Shown here in pieces: positions 51,334 to 60,411 of a stretch of DNA of 64,000 nucleotides; the stretch's first letter is position 1, and each line of letters opens with the position of its first letter. The position numbers and the translations under genes were made by a program. The notes beneath the pieces are model-generated. The model was not told the DNA's origin. It did not search any database and saw only the letters and a program-made list of their open reading frames with translations. The DNA is from Oceaniferula spumae (GTDB lineage Bacteria; Verrucomicrobiota; Verrucomicrobiia; Verrucomicrobiales; Akkermansiaceae): positions 1,488,001 to 1,552,000 of the forward strand of contig NZ_AP026866.1 of the NCBI RefSeq assembly GCF_042849255.1, written 5' to 3'.

Positions 51334-53055
51334 ATGAAGACCATTCTCCGTATTTTCTCCTATCTCGGCAAGTATCCGCGCCTCGCCACCGCCCAGCTCG
51401 TCTGCGCTGTTCTGATGACCCTGATGCTGCTGGCGTTCCCTATGATGACCGGCCGTGTGAAGCGTGAAGTCATTGATAATGGGGAAATCGGCTCCCTGCT
51501 GCCGTTCATGATCGTGGTGGTGGTGGCATTTTTTGCCCGCGATTTTTTCAATTTTCTGAGGATTCTGATCAATAATACCTTTGAGCAAAAGGCGGTCTAC
51601 GACCTCCGCTCGGAGCTATACAACAAACTCCAGCGTCTGCGATTGAAGTGGTTCGATGAGCGCCGCACCGGTGACATCATGACCCGCGTGGCCGAGGATG
51701 TGCCACAAATGGAACGGGTGCTCATTGATGGCATCGAGCAGGGACTGATCGCCGTTTTGCAAATTCTCATTGTTACCATCTTTTTGGTGACTCGATCCCC
51801 TATCTTGGCGCTCTCCGCGCTGGCTCCCATTCCGCTACTTATGCTCGGTGCCTGGCTCTACACCCGCCATGCCGCCAGCCGATATCGGATTGTGCGCAAG
51901 GCGACCGGTGAAATGAACGCGATGCTACACGACAACATCGCCGGCATCCGCCAAATCAAATCCTACGCAGCTGAAGACGAGGAGCACAAAAGCTTCAATG
52001 AAACCTCCGGCCGTGTGCGCGATGCCAACCTCACTGTGATGAAAGCGTGGGCGCTATACTCACCGAGCATGAGTTTCTTTAACTCGATCGGTTACACGCT
52101 GGTGCTGGGTGTGGGAGCTTGGGAAATCCACAACGGCAGGATGGGTTCTGATGTTCTGTTAGAATTCTTCACTATCATCTGGGCGCTGTATGATCCGATC
52201 ACACGACTGCACCAGCTGAATCAAATGACTCAATCGTCCCGCGCTGCAGCCGAGCGCGTCTTCACCATTCTTGACGAGGACGATGAAGTTCACGCCACCG
52301 ACGGCAAGCCACTCCCCACTCCGCTGCGTGGTCATGTTAAAATCACGGACCTTAGTTTTTCCTATGGCGACGACGGGATTTTGCACGGCGTCAGTCTGGA
52401 AGCAAAACCAGGGCAGACGATCGCACTGGTCGGTTCGACTGGTGCGGGAAAATCCACCATCGTCAATTTGCTCTGCCGATTTTACGAATACGATAAGGGC
52501 TCGATCACAATCGATGGCGCGGAGCTGAACCAGACTAACAAGGCCTCGCTGCGGTCGGCCATCGGCTACGTCACTCAGGATCCGTTTTTGTTCAACGGCC
52601 CAGTGCGCGAGAATCTTTACCTTGCGCAGCGTGACGCCAGCGACGAGGCGATGTGGGAAGCCTTGGCTGCGGCAAATGCGGATGATTTCGTACGCGCGCT
52701 GCCTGAAGGGCTGGACACCGTGGTCGGTGAACGTGGAGTGAAACTGTCCGGTGGTGAGCGACAGAGACTCTCCATCGCCAGGGCCTTGCTAAAGAACCCT
52801 CCCATACTTTTGTTAGATGAGGCTACTGCATCCGTGGACAGTCAAACCGAGATGCTGATTCAGCAAGCGCTCGATCGACTGATGGAGAACCGCACAGCCT
52901 TCGTGATCGCACACCGCCTATCGACTATTCGTAATGCCGACGTAATCCACGTGTTAGAAAAAGGCCGCGTCATCGAAAGCGGAACCCACACTGAGCTAAT
53001 CAAACTTGGCGGAAAGTACGCTACTCTTTCCAAGAGATCATTCTTGGAAGAATAG
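51334..53055 (+). CDS. ABC exporter, fused permease and ATPase
   Basis: A 573-residue half-transporter of the MsbA/LmrA type. The first 310 residues form a six-segment membrane domain; the ATPase domain has Walker A GSTGAGKSTIVNL (near 378), the signature LSGGERQRLSIARAL and Walker B ILLLDEATASVDSQ, followed by the H-loop VIAHRLSTI. Likely lipid or drug export; substrate unknown. Start: ATG at 51334, the frame extends upstream without family-like sequence. Confidence 0.92.
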   Translation: MKTILRIFSYLGKYPRLATAQLVCAVLMTLMLLAFPMMTGRVKREVIDNGEIGSLLPFMIVVVVAFFARDFFNFLRILINNTFEQKAVYDLRSELYNKLQRLRLKWFDERRTGDIMTRVAEDVPQMERVLIDGIEQGLIAVLQILIVTIFLVTRSPILALSALAPIPLLMLGAWLYTRHAASRYRIVRKATGEMNAMLHDNIAGIRQIKSYAAEDEEHKSFNETSGRVRDANLTVMKAWALYSPSMSFFNSIGYTLVLGVGAWEIHNGRMGSDVLLEFFTIIWALYDPITRLHQLNQMTQSSRAAAERVFTILDEDDEVHATDGKPLPTPLRGHVKITDLSFSYGDDGILHGVSLEAKPGQTIALVGSTGAGKSTIVNLLCRFYEYDKGSITIDGAELNQTNKASLRSAIGYVTQDPFLFNGPVRENLYLAQRDASDEAMWEALAAANADDFVRALPEGLDTVVGERGVKLSGGERQRLSIARALLKNPPILLLDEATASVDSQTEMLIQQALDRLMENRTAFVIAHRLSTIRNADVIHVLEKGRVIESGTHTELIKLGGKYATLSKRSFLEE

Positions 53056-53074
53056 CGCCACTCACCAAAGCGGT

Positions 53075-53521
53075 TTAGTTAAGGAAGCGCTTCTCCAGCG
53101 CTGCCAGTGGCTCTTTTACCAAGTCGACTCCCAAAGTTTCAACAAGCTGGGCATTTGACTTCGATGCCAATTGCTCCGTCAATCGGTTAAGAATACTTTT
53201 CGGCGCTGCGATTACCAGTTGGTCGGCGGACTGCTGTTTCGCAATCACGGCGATGTCCTCGACCACCTGCTCGATGGTGCGTTTTTCCATCTCCCCTTCC
53301 AAATTTCCCCGTGAGGCATGAGAGAGTGCGTTGCCAGCCCCGGCGGCAAAACCGCGATTGAATTTGCCGGCTTTGTCGGTGGTGGAAGCCCCTACAGGCG
53401 TGGCGACGTCATGCTCTTCGAGCTCTACGAGGTGATCTTTTTCAATGGGATCATCGCCCGCCATTTTGAAATGCAATGCGCGAACTTGTCCGAGGTCTGT
53501 GATGATAAGTAATTTTTTCAT
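53075..53521 (-). CDS. Host-attachment-like protein (PF10116 type)
   Basis: A 148-residue cytoplasmic protein resembling the family annotated as protein required for attachment to host cells. Segments are LLIITDLGQVRALHF at the start, KAGKFNRGFAAGAGNALSHASRGNLEGEMEKRTIEQVVEDIAVI in parts, and LVIAAPKSILNRL, then LGVDLVKEPLAALEKR. The fold is close to eRF1/Dom34-like; real function is unclear and the name should not be taken literally. It converges with the ABC exporter gene. Confidence 0.7.
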   Translation of the reverse strand: MKKLLIITDLGQVRALHFKMAGDDPIEKDHLVELEEHDVATPVGASTTDKAGKFNRGFAAGAGNALSHASRGNLEGEMEKRTIEQVVEDIAVIAKQQSADQLVIAAPKSILNRLTEQLASKSNAQLVETLGVDLVKEPLAALEKRFLN

Positions 53522-53635
53522 ACAGTTGCCACACTAAACCAGACTGGCAAATTGCAAAAGATTTTTTGCCAATTCCCGCTGCAACCACTGATAACTCGTG
53601 AAAATACCTGAACAGCAGCTGATAGACTGGGTTAC

Positions 53636-53672
53636 AAAAAAACGGCGGCCACCGCAGTGAACCGCCGTTTTT
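53636..53672 (-). terminator. Intrinsic terminator of the rpsM-rpsK-rpsD operon
   Basis: AAAAACGGCGG pairs with CCGCCGTTTTT around a 13-base loop; on the minus strand the stem is followed by seven T (53642-53636). It sits 19 bp beyond the rpsD stop and shows that the operon ends here. Confidence 0.9.
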
Positions 53673-53691
53673 GAAGTTGTTGCTAGGTCGA

Positions 53692-54303
53692 TTAACGTGA
53701 GTAAAGTTCGACCACCAGCTGGACGTTGACTTGGGAGTCCATGTCATCGTTCTCAGGAACGCGGGTGATGGTGCCTTTCATCGCTGTGCGATCAAGCTCG
53801 AGCCAATCTTTAAGTGGCACAGCTTGGGTGAGGTCCATGTAGCGGAGGCCGAGCTGCTGTGAGCTGGCTTTGTCCTGCACGGAGATCACGTCACCAGGTT
53901 TGCACTGGTAGCTTGGGATGTCGACACGCTTGCCGTTGACCTCGATGTGACCGTGGTTAACGAGCTGACGTGCTGCGGAACGGGTGTTGCCGAGGCCGAG
54001 GCGGTAGCAAACGTTGTCGAGACGCAGTTCGAGGATCTGGAGAAGAAGATCACCGGTAATTCCGCGGCGACGGCTTGCTTCTGCGTAGTAGAGGCGGAAT
54101 TGCTTTTCGAGAACACCGTATTGGAAACGGAGCTTCTGCTTCTCGCCGAGGGCGACTGCGTAGTCGGACTTCTTGCGGCGACCAGCGCGAACGCCGTGTT
54201 GACCGGGTGGGAAGTTGCGACGTTCGAGAGCCTTGGAAGGGCCGAATAGTGCGACGCCAAAGCGACGGCTGATTTTGTCTTTAGGGCCAGTGTAACGAGC
54301 CAT
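53692..54303 (-). CDS. rpsD: 30S ribosomal protein S4
   Basis: A 203-residue S4 (usual 200-210). The N-terminal RYTGPKDKISRRFGVALFG segment and the S4 RNA-binding motif LDNVCYRLGLGNTRSAARQLVNHGHIEVNGKRVDIPSY (in parts) are normal. It nucleates 30S assembly. It lies 39 bp downstream of rpsK and is the last gene of the operon; rpoA, the usual next gene, is absent. Confidence 0.98.
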   Translation of the reverse strand: MARYTGPKDKISRRFGVALFGPSKALERRNFPPGQHGVRAGRRKKSDYAVALGEKQKLRFQYGVLEKQFRLYYAEASRRRGITGDLLLQILELRLDNVCYRLGLGNTRSAARQLVNHGHIEVNGKRVDIPSYQCKPGDVISVQDKASSQQLGLRYMDLTQAVPLKDWLELDRTAMKGTITRVPENDDMDSQVNVQLVVELYSR

Positions 54304-54342
54304 GATATAAAATTAGTTAGAGAGTTAGTAAAATGTGCTGAA

Positions 54343-54924
54343 TTACACGCGTCGTGCTTTCTTAGGGCGGCAACCGTTGTGAGGGATCGGAGTCACGTCC
54401 TTGATGGCAGTGATGTTGATTCCGAGGCCTTGCACGGCACGAACGGCGGATTCACGTCCGGAACCAGGTCCCTTAACGCGAACTTCGGCTTCCTTGAAAC
54501 CGTGGCTCATTGCCTGGCGGCATGCGTCCTGAGACACAACCTGAGCGGCATAAGCGGTGCTCTTACGAGATCCCTTGAAGCCCATTTTACCAGCGCTTGA
54601 CCAACCGATGGAGTTACCGGAGTGATCGGTCACACTAACCAGAGTGTTGTTGAAAGTTGCGGTGATGTGAACGATACCGGAGGTGACGTTCTTGCTTTTC
54701 TTGGCCTTGTGGATGCGGATTTGCTCTTCCTCACCACCTGCGATCTCGGCGAAAATGTCGCGCTTTTTCTCAGGGGCTTTAGGTGCTTCCTCAGCGGCTG
54801 CTTCTTCAGTAGCGGCGGGAGCTTCGGTGGCAGCAGGAGTTTCAGCTGTGGCTTCTTCCTTGGCAGGAGCGGCATCGGCTGCAGGTGTTTCCACTGCGTC
54901 GTCTTTGATTTCTTCTTCAGACAT
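54343..54924 (-). CDS. rpsK: 30S ribosomal protein S11 with long acidic N-terminal extension
   Basis: A 193-residue S11, about 65 longer than the usual 125-130. Residues about 72-193 are the standard S11 (TSGIVHITATFNNTLVSVTDHSGN, AYAAQVVSQDACRQA, IKDVTPIPHNGCRPKKARRV in parts). Residues 1-70 are rich in Ala, Glu, Pro and Thr and nearly devoid of basic residues, so they should be disordered. The ATG is 28 bp after the rpsM stop, and no later start gives a standard protein without losing in-frame sequence; an internal ATG is not available in the extension. Confidence 0.97.
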   Translation of the reverse strand: MSEEEIKDDAVETPAADAAPAKEEATAETPAATEAPAATEEAAAEEAPKAPEKKRDIFAEIAGGEEEQIRIHKAKKSKNVTSGIVHITATFNNTLVSVTDHSGNSIGWSSAGKMGFKGSRKSTAYAAQVVSQDACRQAMSHGFKEAEVRVKGPGSGRESAVRAVQGLGINITAIKDVTPIPHNGCRPKKARRV

Positions 54925-54952
54925 AATAATGAATTAGTTAGTAGGCTGGTAA

Positions 54953-55321
54953 TTACTTCTTCACACCGACGGTGCGTTTCTTACCTTTGCGGGTACGGGC
55001 GTTAGTGCTGGTGCGCTGGCCACGAACGGGAAGACCGACTCGGTGACGGATACCGCGGTAGCAGTTAATAGAAGTCAGGCGCTTCATAGCGGCCTGCTTT
55101 TCACGACGAAGGTCACCTTCAATGAGGATGCCCTCGGAGGTGATTACTTGAGCGATTTTAACAAGCTGCTCCTCGGTAAGCTTACCGGTGCGGATGTCTG
55201 GATCCACTCCTGCTTGTTCGAGAAGGCGCTTGGCGGTCTGAGGACCAACGCCATAGATGTAGGGAAGAGAAGCTTCGATTCGCTTCTCGTTCGGGATTTC
55301 AATACCGAAGATACGTGCCAT
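54953..55321 (-). CDS. rpsM: 30S ribosomal protein S13
   Basis: A 122-residue S13 (ARIFGIEIPNEKRIEASLPYIYGVG at the N-terminus, YRGIRHRVGLPVRGQRTSTNARTRKGKKR at the C-terminus in parts). The frame extends upstream to 55399, but ATG at 55321 gives the standard start; an AGGA lies 8-11 bases before it. First gene of rpsM-rpsK-rpsD. No infA or rpmJ is upstream. Confidence 0.98.
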   Translation of the reverse strand: MARIFGIEIPNEKRIEASLPYIYGVGPQTAKRLLEQAGVDPDIRTGKLTEEQLVKIAQVITSEGILIEGDLRREKQAAMKRLTSINCYRGIRHRVGLPVRGQRTSTNARTRKGKKRTVGVKK

Positions 55322-55593
55322 AATCCTGTGTTTTCTGGATGGGTTAATGTGATGTGTGGCGCGCTCATTCCACGGAATTGCCCGTGAGATGATAATCAAA
55401 AAGATGTTCCTGCGCGCCGCGCGGGACGGCGTATTTAGCAGAGATCACCGCTCTGGCAAGTGAGAACTGAGGATTTTTGCCTTTATATTAACCAGTTACA
55501 CCGTTGGCGACCTTAAGCTCCCGTCAAAGATCGCCCGACTCGGACATTTGGTCTTTGCCTATGGGCCGCTATTTTGCATAGCGTAATGGATAT

Positions 55594-56235
55594 ATGAAGA
55601 CTCATTGGACGATTTCTGCGCTGGCATCAGGCTGTTTACTCATCAGTTGCGAGAAAAAGGACTCAGCTAGCACCGAAAGTAGTTCTGATGCATCTGACAA
55701 GTCATCCCCCTCCCTTGCTGCAAACAAGCATGCTTCTCCAGCCGCGGAAGATCCATCGAGTTCAGTGGCTAATGAAGAAATCACCGAGGTATTTCTCGAA
55801 GCCCACAAGGACTGGCCGAGCCAAAGCAGTTCGGCGACTGTGCTTGAGGAGATCGAAGTCATGAAGGGGGCCGTCATGGCATCCGTAGGACAACCGGACA
55901 AAGTTGTCGATTTCCTGACATCAGCTCCGAACAGCCCCAGACGATTATCCACCCTGCGCACGGTTTTTGCCCAGTGGGTGAAAAGCGATCCGGCTGCTGC
56001 CAAGGAAAAGGCCGATCTACTCACCGATTCCAAGGTTCGCTCGGTCGCTCGGATGGCTGTGGTCTCAAACACGCCGGCCACCTCCGACTCCGAGCTGACC
56101 GCGTGGATTCATTCGTGGCCTGAGGATGCCCCCGAGCAGAAGATGGCTCTTGATATACTGGAGCGGCGTGCAAATCCAAACGCACCACACGTTTGTGGCC
56201 CAGAATGTGATCAGCACGCGGCGGCAGGAAAATAA
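55594..56235 (+). CDS. Lipoprotein, hypothetical
   Basis: A 213-residue lipoprotein with signal MKTHWTISALASGCLLISC (lipobox LISC, Cys19). A Ser-rich, low-complexity linker (about 22-55) follows, then helical repeats of a sel1- or TPR-like kind (VFLEAHKDWPSQ, DFLTSAPNSPRRLSTLRTVFAQWVKSDP, RMAVVSNTP, AWIHSWPEDAPEQKMALDIL). The C-terminus ends HVCGPECDQHAA, a cysteine pair. Function unknown. It converges with lysA, stops being 5 bp apart. Confidence 0.75.
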   Translation: MKTHWTISALASGCLLISCEKKDSASTESSSDASDKSSPSLAANKHASPAAEDPSSSVANEEITEVFLEAHKDWPSQSSSATVLEEIEVMKGAVMASVGQPDKVVDFLTSAPNSPRRLSTLRTVFAQWVKSDPAAAKEKADLLTDSKVRSVARMAVVSNTPATSDSELTAWIHSWPEDAPEQKMALDILERRANPNAPHVCGPECDQHAAAGK

Positions 56236-56240
56236 ACCTC

Positions 56241-57539
56241 TTAGAGCGCGGCCTTTTCGCTGGCGAGGATGTCATCCATCGTCTGGCGCGGGCGAATGAC
56301 TTTGGCTTGCTCACCGTCCACCAGGATTTCGACCGGAAGTCCGCGAGAGTTGTAGTTCGATGCCATGACAAAGCCGTAAGCACCGGCACTGAGCAGCGCA
56401 ATGGCCTCGCCGGGGGCAAAGTTCGGCAGTTCCCGGTTCTGGCAGAAGAAGTCACCAGTCTCGCAAACAGGTCCGACGACATCGACAGCACTGACACCAG
56501 TGTCAGCAGAAGGTTCCTTGAGCGGCACAATGTCGTGATGACCTTCGTAAAGTGCGGGGCGGATCAGATCGTTCATACCGGCATCGACAATGCGGAAGGT
56601 CTTGGCAGATCCCTTTTTCTCATAAAGGCAGCGAGTCAGCAGCACGCCGGCATTGCCCACGATGTAGCGACCGGGCTCGAGGAGAATTTTCAAACCTGTC
56701 TGCTTCAGAACTGGCACCACACCGGCCGCATATTGCTCGATGGTGAGGGGCTTGTGGCCTTCTTCCTGGCCAGACCACCATTCGGGTTTGCCTGATTCGA
56801 GAGCTGGATCGTAGACGATGCCTACACCTCCACCAATGGAGAAAAACTCGATGCCGTAGGTTTCCTTCAGCTTGGTTGCCAGCGGTGCAACCTTTTCCAC
56901 GGCCTCGATGAATGGCTGCAGTGATGTGAGTTGGGAACCGATGTGCATCTGAAGTCCACGCAGGGTGATATTTGGCAATGCAGCGGCACGGGCGTATGCG
57001 TCCTCGATCACAGCAAAGTCGACACCGAACTTGTTCTCGGATTTGCCGGTAGAGATATATTTGTGAGTCTTGGCATCGACATTCGGATTCACGCGGTAAG
57101 CGACTGGAGCCTTGACTCCCATTTCTCCGGCGACGGTGTTAATGAAGACGACTTCCTCTTCACTCTCGGCATTGAAGCAGTAGATGCCTTCGCGCAGTGC
57201 GTATTCAATTTCCTCGCGAGTCTTACCGACGCCAGCAAAGGTGCACTTGGCGGCATCGCCACCGGCTTCGATCACCCGGCGCAGTTCTCCACCGGAGACG
57301 ATGTCAAAACCGCTACCTTCCTCCACTAACAGTTTGAGCACTGAGAGATTGGAGTTTGCCTTCACGGCGTATTCGATACCGTGGTCGATATCAGCGAGCG
57401 CCTGATCGAGTCGGCGATAGTGATCTCGGATAGTATTTGCGCTGTAAACGTAGGCTGGAGTTCCATGCTCATCAGCCAGTTTGGCAAGATCGACATCTTC
57501 GCAGTGCAGCGAGGCGTTCTGATAGTGAAAGGAATGCAT
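56241..57539 (-). CDS. lysA: Diaminopimelate decarboxylase
   Basis: A 432-residue fold-III PLP enzyme that makes lysine from meso-diaminopimelate. Lys60 in EYAVKANSN would bind PLP. Other features are SGGELRRVIEAG, KFGVDFAVIE, LRGLQMHIGSQ, the glycine-rich SIGGGVGIVY, LEPGRYIVGNAGVL and the C-terminal VCETGDFFCQNREL. Start: ATG at 57539, as the frame upstream to 57578 is short and poor. A serine hydrolase gene is 39 bp upstream in the same direction. Confidence 0.95.
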   Translation of the reverse strand: MHSFHYQNASLHCEDVDLAKLADEHGTPAYVYSANTIRDHYRRLDQALADIDHGIEYAVKANSNLSVLKLLVEEGSGFDIVSGGELRRVIEAGGDAAKCTFAGVGKTREEIEYALREGIYCFNAESEEEVVFINTVAGEMGVKAPVAYRVNPNVDAKTHKYISTGKSENKFGVDFAVIEDAYARAAALPNITLRGLQMHIGSQLTSLQPFIEAVEKVAPLATKLKETYGIEFFSIGGGVGIVYDPALESGKPEWWSGQEEGHKPLTIEQYAAGVVPVLKQTGLKILLEPGRYIVGNAGVLLTRCLYEKKGSAKTFRIVDAGMNDLIRPALYEGHHDIVPLKEPSADTGVSAVDVVGPVCETGDFFCQNRELPNFAPGEAIALLSAGAYGFVMASNYNSRGLPVEILVDGEQAKVIRPRQTMDDILASEKAAL

Positions 57540-57578
57540 GGCGCTGCTTTGCACTAGCACGGCGCAAGATGCAAGCAC

Positions 57579-58685
57579 CTACAAGTACATCGCAGCGATC
57601 ATACGCAAACTTTTCGCCCCCGGCAGCGGGCTGAGCTCCATCTGATTCATCAGGTAGCAAAACGACAGGCCTGAGTCTGGATCCCCGAATGCATGACTCC
57701 CTCCTGCTCCCGGATGGCCGAAAGCTCGTCTGGAAATACCATAGTGGTGACGTTGTTTGCGCCCGACTCTATCCAATGGGTCGAGCTGGAATCCGCAGGA
57801 AAAGGCCGTCTGTGTTTGTAAAATCAGATCGTGTCCGCTGCTGCGAACTCCCTGTATCCACGGCATCATTTCTGCGGGGAAAAATGGAATGGCGCCACAT
57901 GCCGCCTGATAGAATTTCGCCACAGCCCGTGCAGTTCCGATACCGCCCATCGCAGGAAGCCCGGACTGCCATGCGCGAGGTTCATTCATCTCCCTTACCG
58001 AGTGCAATCCGCGCGGTGAGGAAAAGGCCCGTTTCACAAGAGAGTCAGGCGTGTGCAGCTCTCGGTAGAAACCTGTCTCCAAATCTTCCTTGTTTTGCTT
58101 GCCCGGATAGAGACGAGCTACGCGGTGAAATTCGCTCTCAGGCAGACCGATCCATGCCTCCAGCCCAAGCGGCTCTGCAATTTTGGTCCGCCACATCTGG
58201 CCGAGCGATTCGCCCGTCATCCGGCGCACCAACTCATCTAACAAAAACCCAAAAGTGCGCGGATGGTAGCCGTGGGCTGAGCTAGGTTGCCAGTTTGGCG
58301 ACTGATGTTCGATCGCCTCAATCACCGCATCATAGTCCCAGACATTGGCAGCAACATCCAGTGCAGCGAGTCCCAGTTGATGAGAGAGTAATTGGCCAAT
58401 GGTCCCCTCTTTCACCGGAAATTCCGGCCAGACAGAGCATACCAGATCATCAGGTATGATCCCCTTCTCGTGCATGAGGAGTAAAAGCGTCGCGGATGCC
58501 AGACCTTTGGTCGTCGAGTAAAAAGGCACCAGCGTCTCTGCAGTCCAAGGTCGTTCTTGCTCACGCTCACACCAACCTTGCGACAGAGAAAACACCTCCT
58601 CGCCCTTTTTCCAAATCGACACGGAGGCCCCTAGCTCGTTGTTCTCGACAAAATTCTTCTGAAAGCTTTTCTCCAGCTCGGTCAC
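57579..58685 (-). CDS. Serine hydrolase of the beta-lactamase family
   Basis: A 368-residue penicillin-binding-like hydrolase (beta-lactamase/esterase EstB type). The SxxK nucleophile is in FYSTTKGLASATL, the tyrosine motif in HGYHPRTFGFLLDELV, and a later GIGTARAVAKFYQA and GHPGAGGSHAFGDP segment match family positions. There is no signal peptide, so it is probably cytoplasmic. Start: GTG at 58685; the frame extends to 58865 but that part overlaps trmB. It is 39 bp upstream of lysA, same strand. Confidence 0.8.
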   Translation of the reverse strand: MTELEKSFQKNFVENNELGASVSIWKKGEEVFSLSQGWCEREQERPWTAETLVPFYSTTKGLASATLLLLMHEKGIIPDDLVCSVWPEFPVKEGTIGQLLSHQLGLAALDVAANVWDYDAVIEAIEHQSPNWQPSSAHGYHPRTFGFLLDELVRRMTGESLGQMWRTKIAEPLGLEAWIGLPESEFHRVARLYPGKQNKEDLETGFYRELHTPDSLVKRAFSSPRGLHSVREMNEPRAWQSGLPAMGGIGTARAVAKFYQAACGAIPFFPAEMMPWIQGVRSSGHDLILQTQTAFSCGFQLDPLDRVGRKQRHHYGISRRAFGHPGAGGSHAFGDPDSGLSFCYLMNQMELSPLPGAKSLRMIAAMYL

Positions 58686-58703
58686 ATTCACAGCGGTTTC
58701 ATA

Positions 58704-58738
58704 ACTTAAAGCTTCAAACTTCAAACTCCAAACTTCAA
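58704..58738 (+). repeat. Short heptanucleotide array (ACTTCAA)
   Basis: Five consecutive 7-bp units close to ACTTCAA (ACTTAAA, GCTTCAA, ACTTCAA, ACTCCAA, ACTTCAA) lie between the divergent serine hydrolase and trmB genes and end 9 bp before the trmB ATG. The unit is unrelated to the arrays at 3104 and 3945 but has the same period. Confidence 0.85.
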
Positions 58739-58747
58739 TCTTCGCCC

Positions 58748-59395
58748 ATGTCCGACGTTTCACAGTGCGCCCGCACACCCGAACCCTGCGAATACATGCC
58801 CGATGATTTTTTCCGCAGGCACTCCGCTCAAGATATTTTTGCCGATGGAAATCCAGACCTCCCACTGGAGATCGATCTCGGCTGCGGAGACGGAACCTTT
58901 CTCATCGAAATGGCGAAACATTACCCTGAGCGAAACTTTCTTGGAGTAGAGCGATTGCTGGGACGCGTGCGCGGCGTCTGCAGAACCATCAACAACCTCG
59001 GACTAAAAAACGCCAAGGTGCTCAGACTCGAGAGCTCTTACACTCTTGAGTGGCTGTTAGAAAAAGAATCGGTCAGTCGCCTGCACCTGCTCTGCCCTGA
59101 TCCTTGGCCAAAGGCGCGGCACCACAAACGCCGACTTGTGCAGCAGCACTTCCTCGGCTGCCTCAAAAAAGTCCTAACACCAGAGGGAGAGTTCCTCTTC
59201 AAAACCGACCACCCCGGTTATCACGAGTGGGTCTGCGAGGAAATGGAAACCTTCGGTGAGTTCAATCCCCAGCCTTGGCTGGGCGATGGCACGGCGGACA
59301 ACGGGTCGGATGAATTTTTCTACCCCAAGACCGATTTCCAGAAGCTCTGGGAAAGCCAGGGAAAAGTGATGCACCAGCTACGCTTCGGCAAGTAG
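58748..59395 (+). CDS. trmB: tRNA (guanine-N7-)-methyltransferase
   Basis: A 215-residue TrmB, which makes m7G46 in tRNA. The SAM motif LEIDLGCGDGTFL is followed by NFLGVERLLGRVRGV, LHLLCPDPWPKARHHKRRL (the PDPWPK hallmark) and LFKTDHPGYHEW. Length is normal. Start: ATG at 58748; the frame extends far upstream through the serine hydrolase but this is antisense. Confidence 0.95.
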   Translation: MSDVSQCARTPEPCEYMPDDFFRRHSAQDIFADGNPDLPLEIDLGCGDGTFLIEMAKHYPERNFLGVERLLGRVRGVCRTINNLGLKNAKVLRLESSYTLEWLLEKESVSRLHLLCPDPWPKARHHKRRLVQQHFLGCLKKVLTPEGEFLFKTDHPGYHEWVCEEMETFGEFNPQPWLGDGTADNGSDEFFYPKTDFQKLWESQGKVMHQLRFGK

Positions 59396-59406
59396 CCTCA
59401 CGCGCA

Positions 59407-59441
59407 CAAAAAAAACGACGCGGTTCTCACCGCGCCGTTTG
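59407..59441 (-). terminator. Terminator of the pseudopilin gene
   Basis: ACGACGCGG and CCGCGCCGT pair (one mismatch) around TTCTCA; on the minus strand the stem is followed by eight T. It also lies just past the trmB stop and may serve both directions, though only the minus side has a T run. Confidence 0.75.
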
Positions 59442-59463
59442 TAAATTTGACTAACTGTTTTCG

Positions 59464-60066
59464 TTAGAAGTTAGTTGGATTGTCTTTGTTCTTACCGGTA
59501 AGTGTTCCGGGTTCCATTTCTTTGTCGGGGCCGTAGCTATACATGATGGCTTTTTTGCCGCCGACTTCTTTGGTCGAGTCGAATGGATGCTCAATCTGAC
59601 CGTCGAGATCATAGTCGAACACGATGTAGTAAGTCTCGCCCCATGGATCGTAGATCTTGGCAGTGCCATTGGCCTTATCAACTTTCATTCCGTCAGTGTA
59701 GCTAGCCTCGCTGCCACCCTTTGGTTCTCCGAGTTCGAAGAAACGGATGTTTTTGAAGTTCTGCTTATCGCCTCCTTTTTCTACACCAGCCAGCACAGCA
59801 ACAACGTCATCGTCACTTCTGATCGGGTCATTGTCTTGGTCTGGAACTGATCCGCTACCGAATGGCAGGTAGTTATACTCGTTCTCGAAGTTGTTCACGG
59901 CCGTTTCAAACTGTGTGCAAATGCCTTTGGCTTTCACAATTTTGGCTTTCTGCAGGGCTTTCATGATCGCAGGCGTAGACAGTGCAGCCAGCACGGCAAT
60001 GATCGCGATCACGACGAGTAGTTCGACAAGTGTAAATCCTTTGGATTTTTTATGTGGTAATTTCAT
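59464..60066 (-). CDS. Type II secretion-like pseudopilin (prepilin-type N-terminus)
   Basis: A 200-residue prepilin-like protein. The N-terminus has the class III signal (MKLPHKKSKG, cleaved before FTLVE, with Glu at position +5) and the hydrophobic helix LLVVIAIIAVLAAL. The remainder is a globular head with a calcium-like loop (FDYDLDGQIEHPFD) and KAIMYSYGPDKEME at the end. It belongs to the large GspG/H-like group common in Verrucomicrobia and Planctomycetes. No secretion genes are nearby. Start: ATG at 60066. Confidence 0.88.
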   Translation of the reverse strand: MKLPHKKSKGFTLVELLVVIAIIAVLAALSTPAIMKALQKAKIVKAKGICTQFETAVNNFENEYNYLPFGSGSVPDQDNDPIRSDDDVVAVLAGVEKGGDKQNFKNIRFFELGEPKGGSEASYTDGMKVDKANGTAKIYDPWGETYYIVFDYDLDGQIEHPFDSTKEVGGKKAIMYSYGPDKEMEPGTLTGKNKDNPTNF

Positions 60067-60411
60067 CGGGTATGTTTGGTTTGTTATGAGGTAAGTATGG
60101 CTACGCAACGTGTGTATTGCAACCAGATGTGTTGTCGGATTCTTCCGTTTATTATAATCAAATGATTGGCAGGATTTCTCCGCGCCACTCACTTGCAGGG
60201 TAATTATTTTGAGTTATGAATGAGACAGAAATCCCGACTCAGCGCAACCTCGGAGTTACTATTGAGATTACATTGACAATACATAAATAGCACTCGCCTG
60301 AGCATCCGACAACGAAAAAAACGTCTCCAATATGGGTCAAACTTCAGTGTTTCGGGATAAAAATCATGAAATTATCATGTTCATTCGCCAATTTCCACAC
60401 AGTATCAAGAT
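60067..60411. promoter_or_regulatory. 345-bp divergent intergenic region, pseudopilin and rnr
   Basis: No gene is seen. On the minus strand TATAAT lies at 60156-60151, and on the plus strand TTGACA lies at 60273-60278, but no matching partner box was found at the right spacing for either. The region is AT-rich toward rnr. Confidence 0.35.

Noticed and set aside
57689..58285. 198-residue open frame on the plus strand
   Set aside because: Antisense to the serine hydrolase with Arg/Ser/Pro-rich low-quality sequence and no recognised motif.
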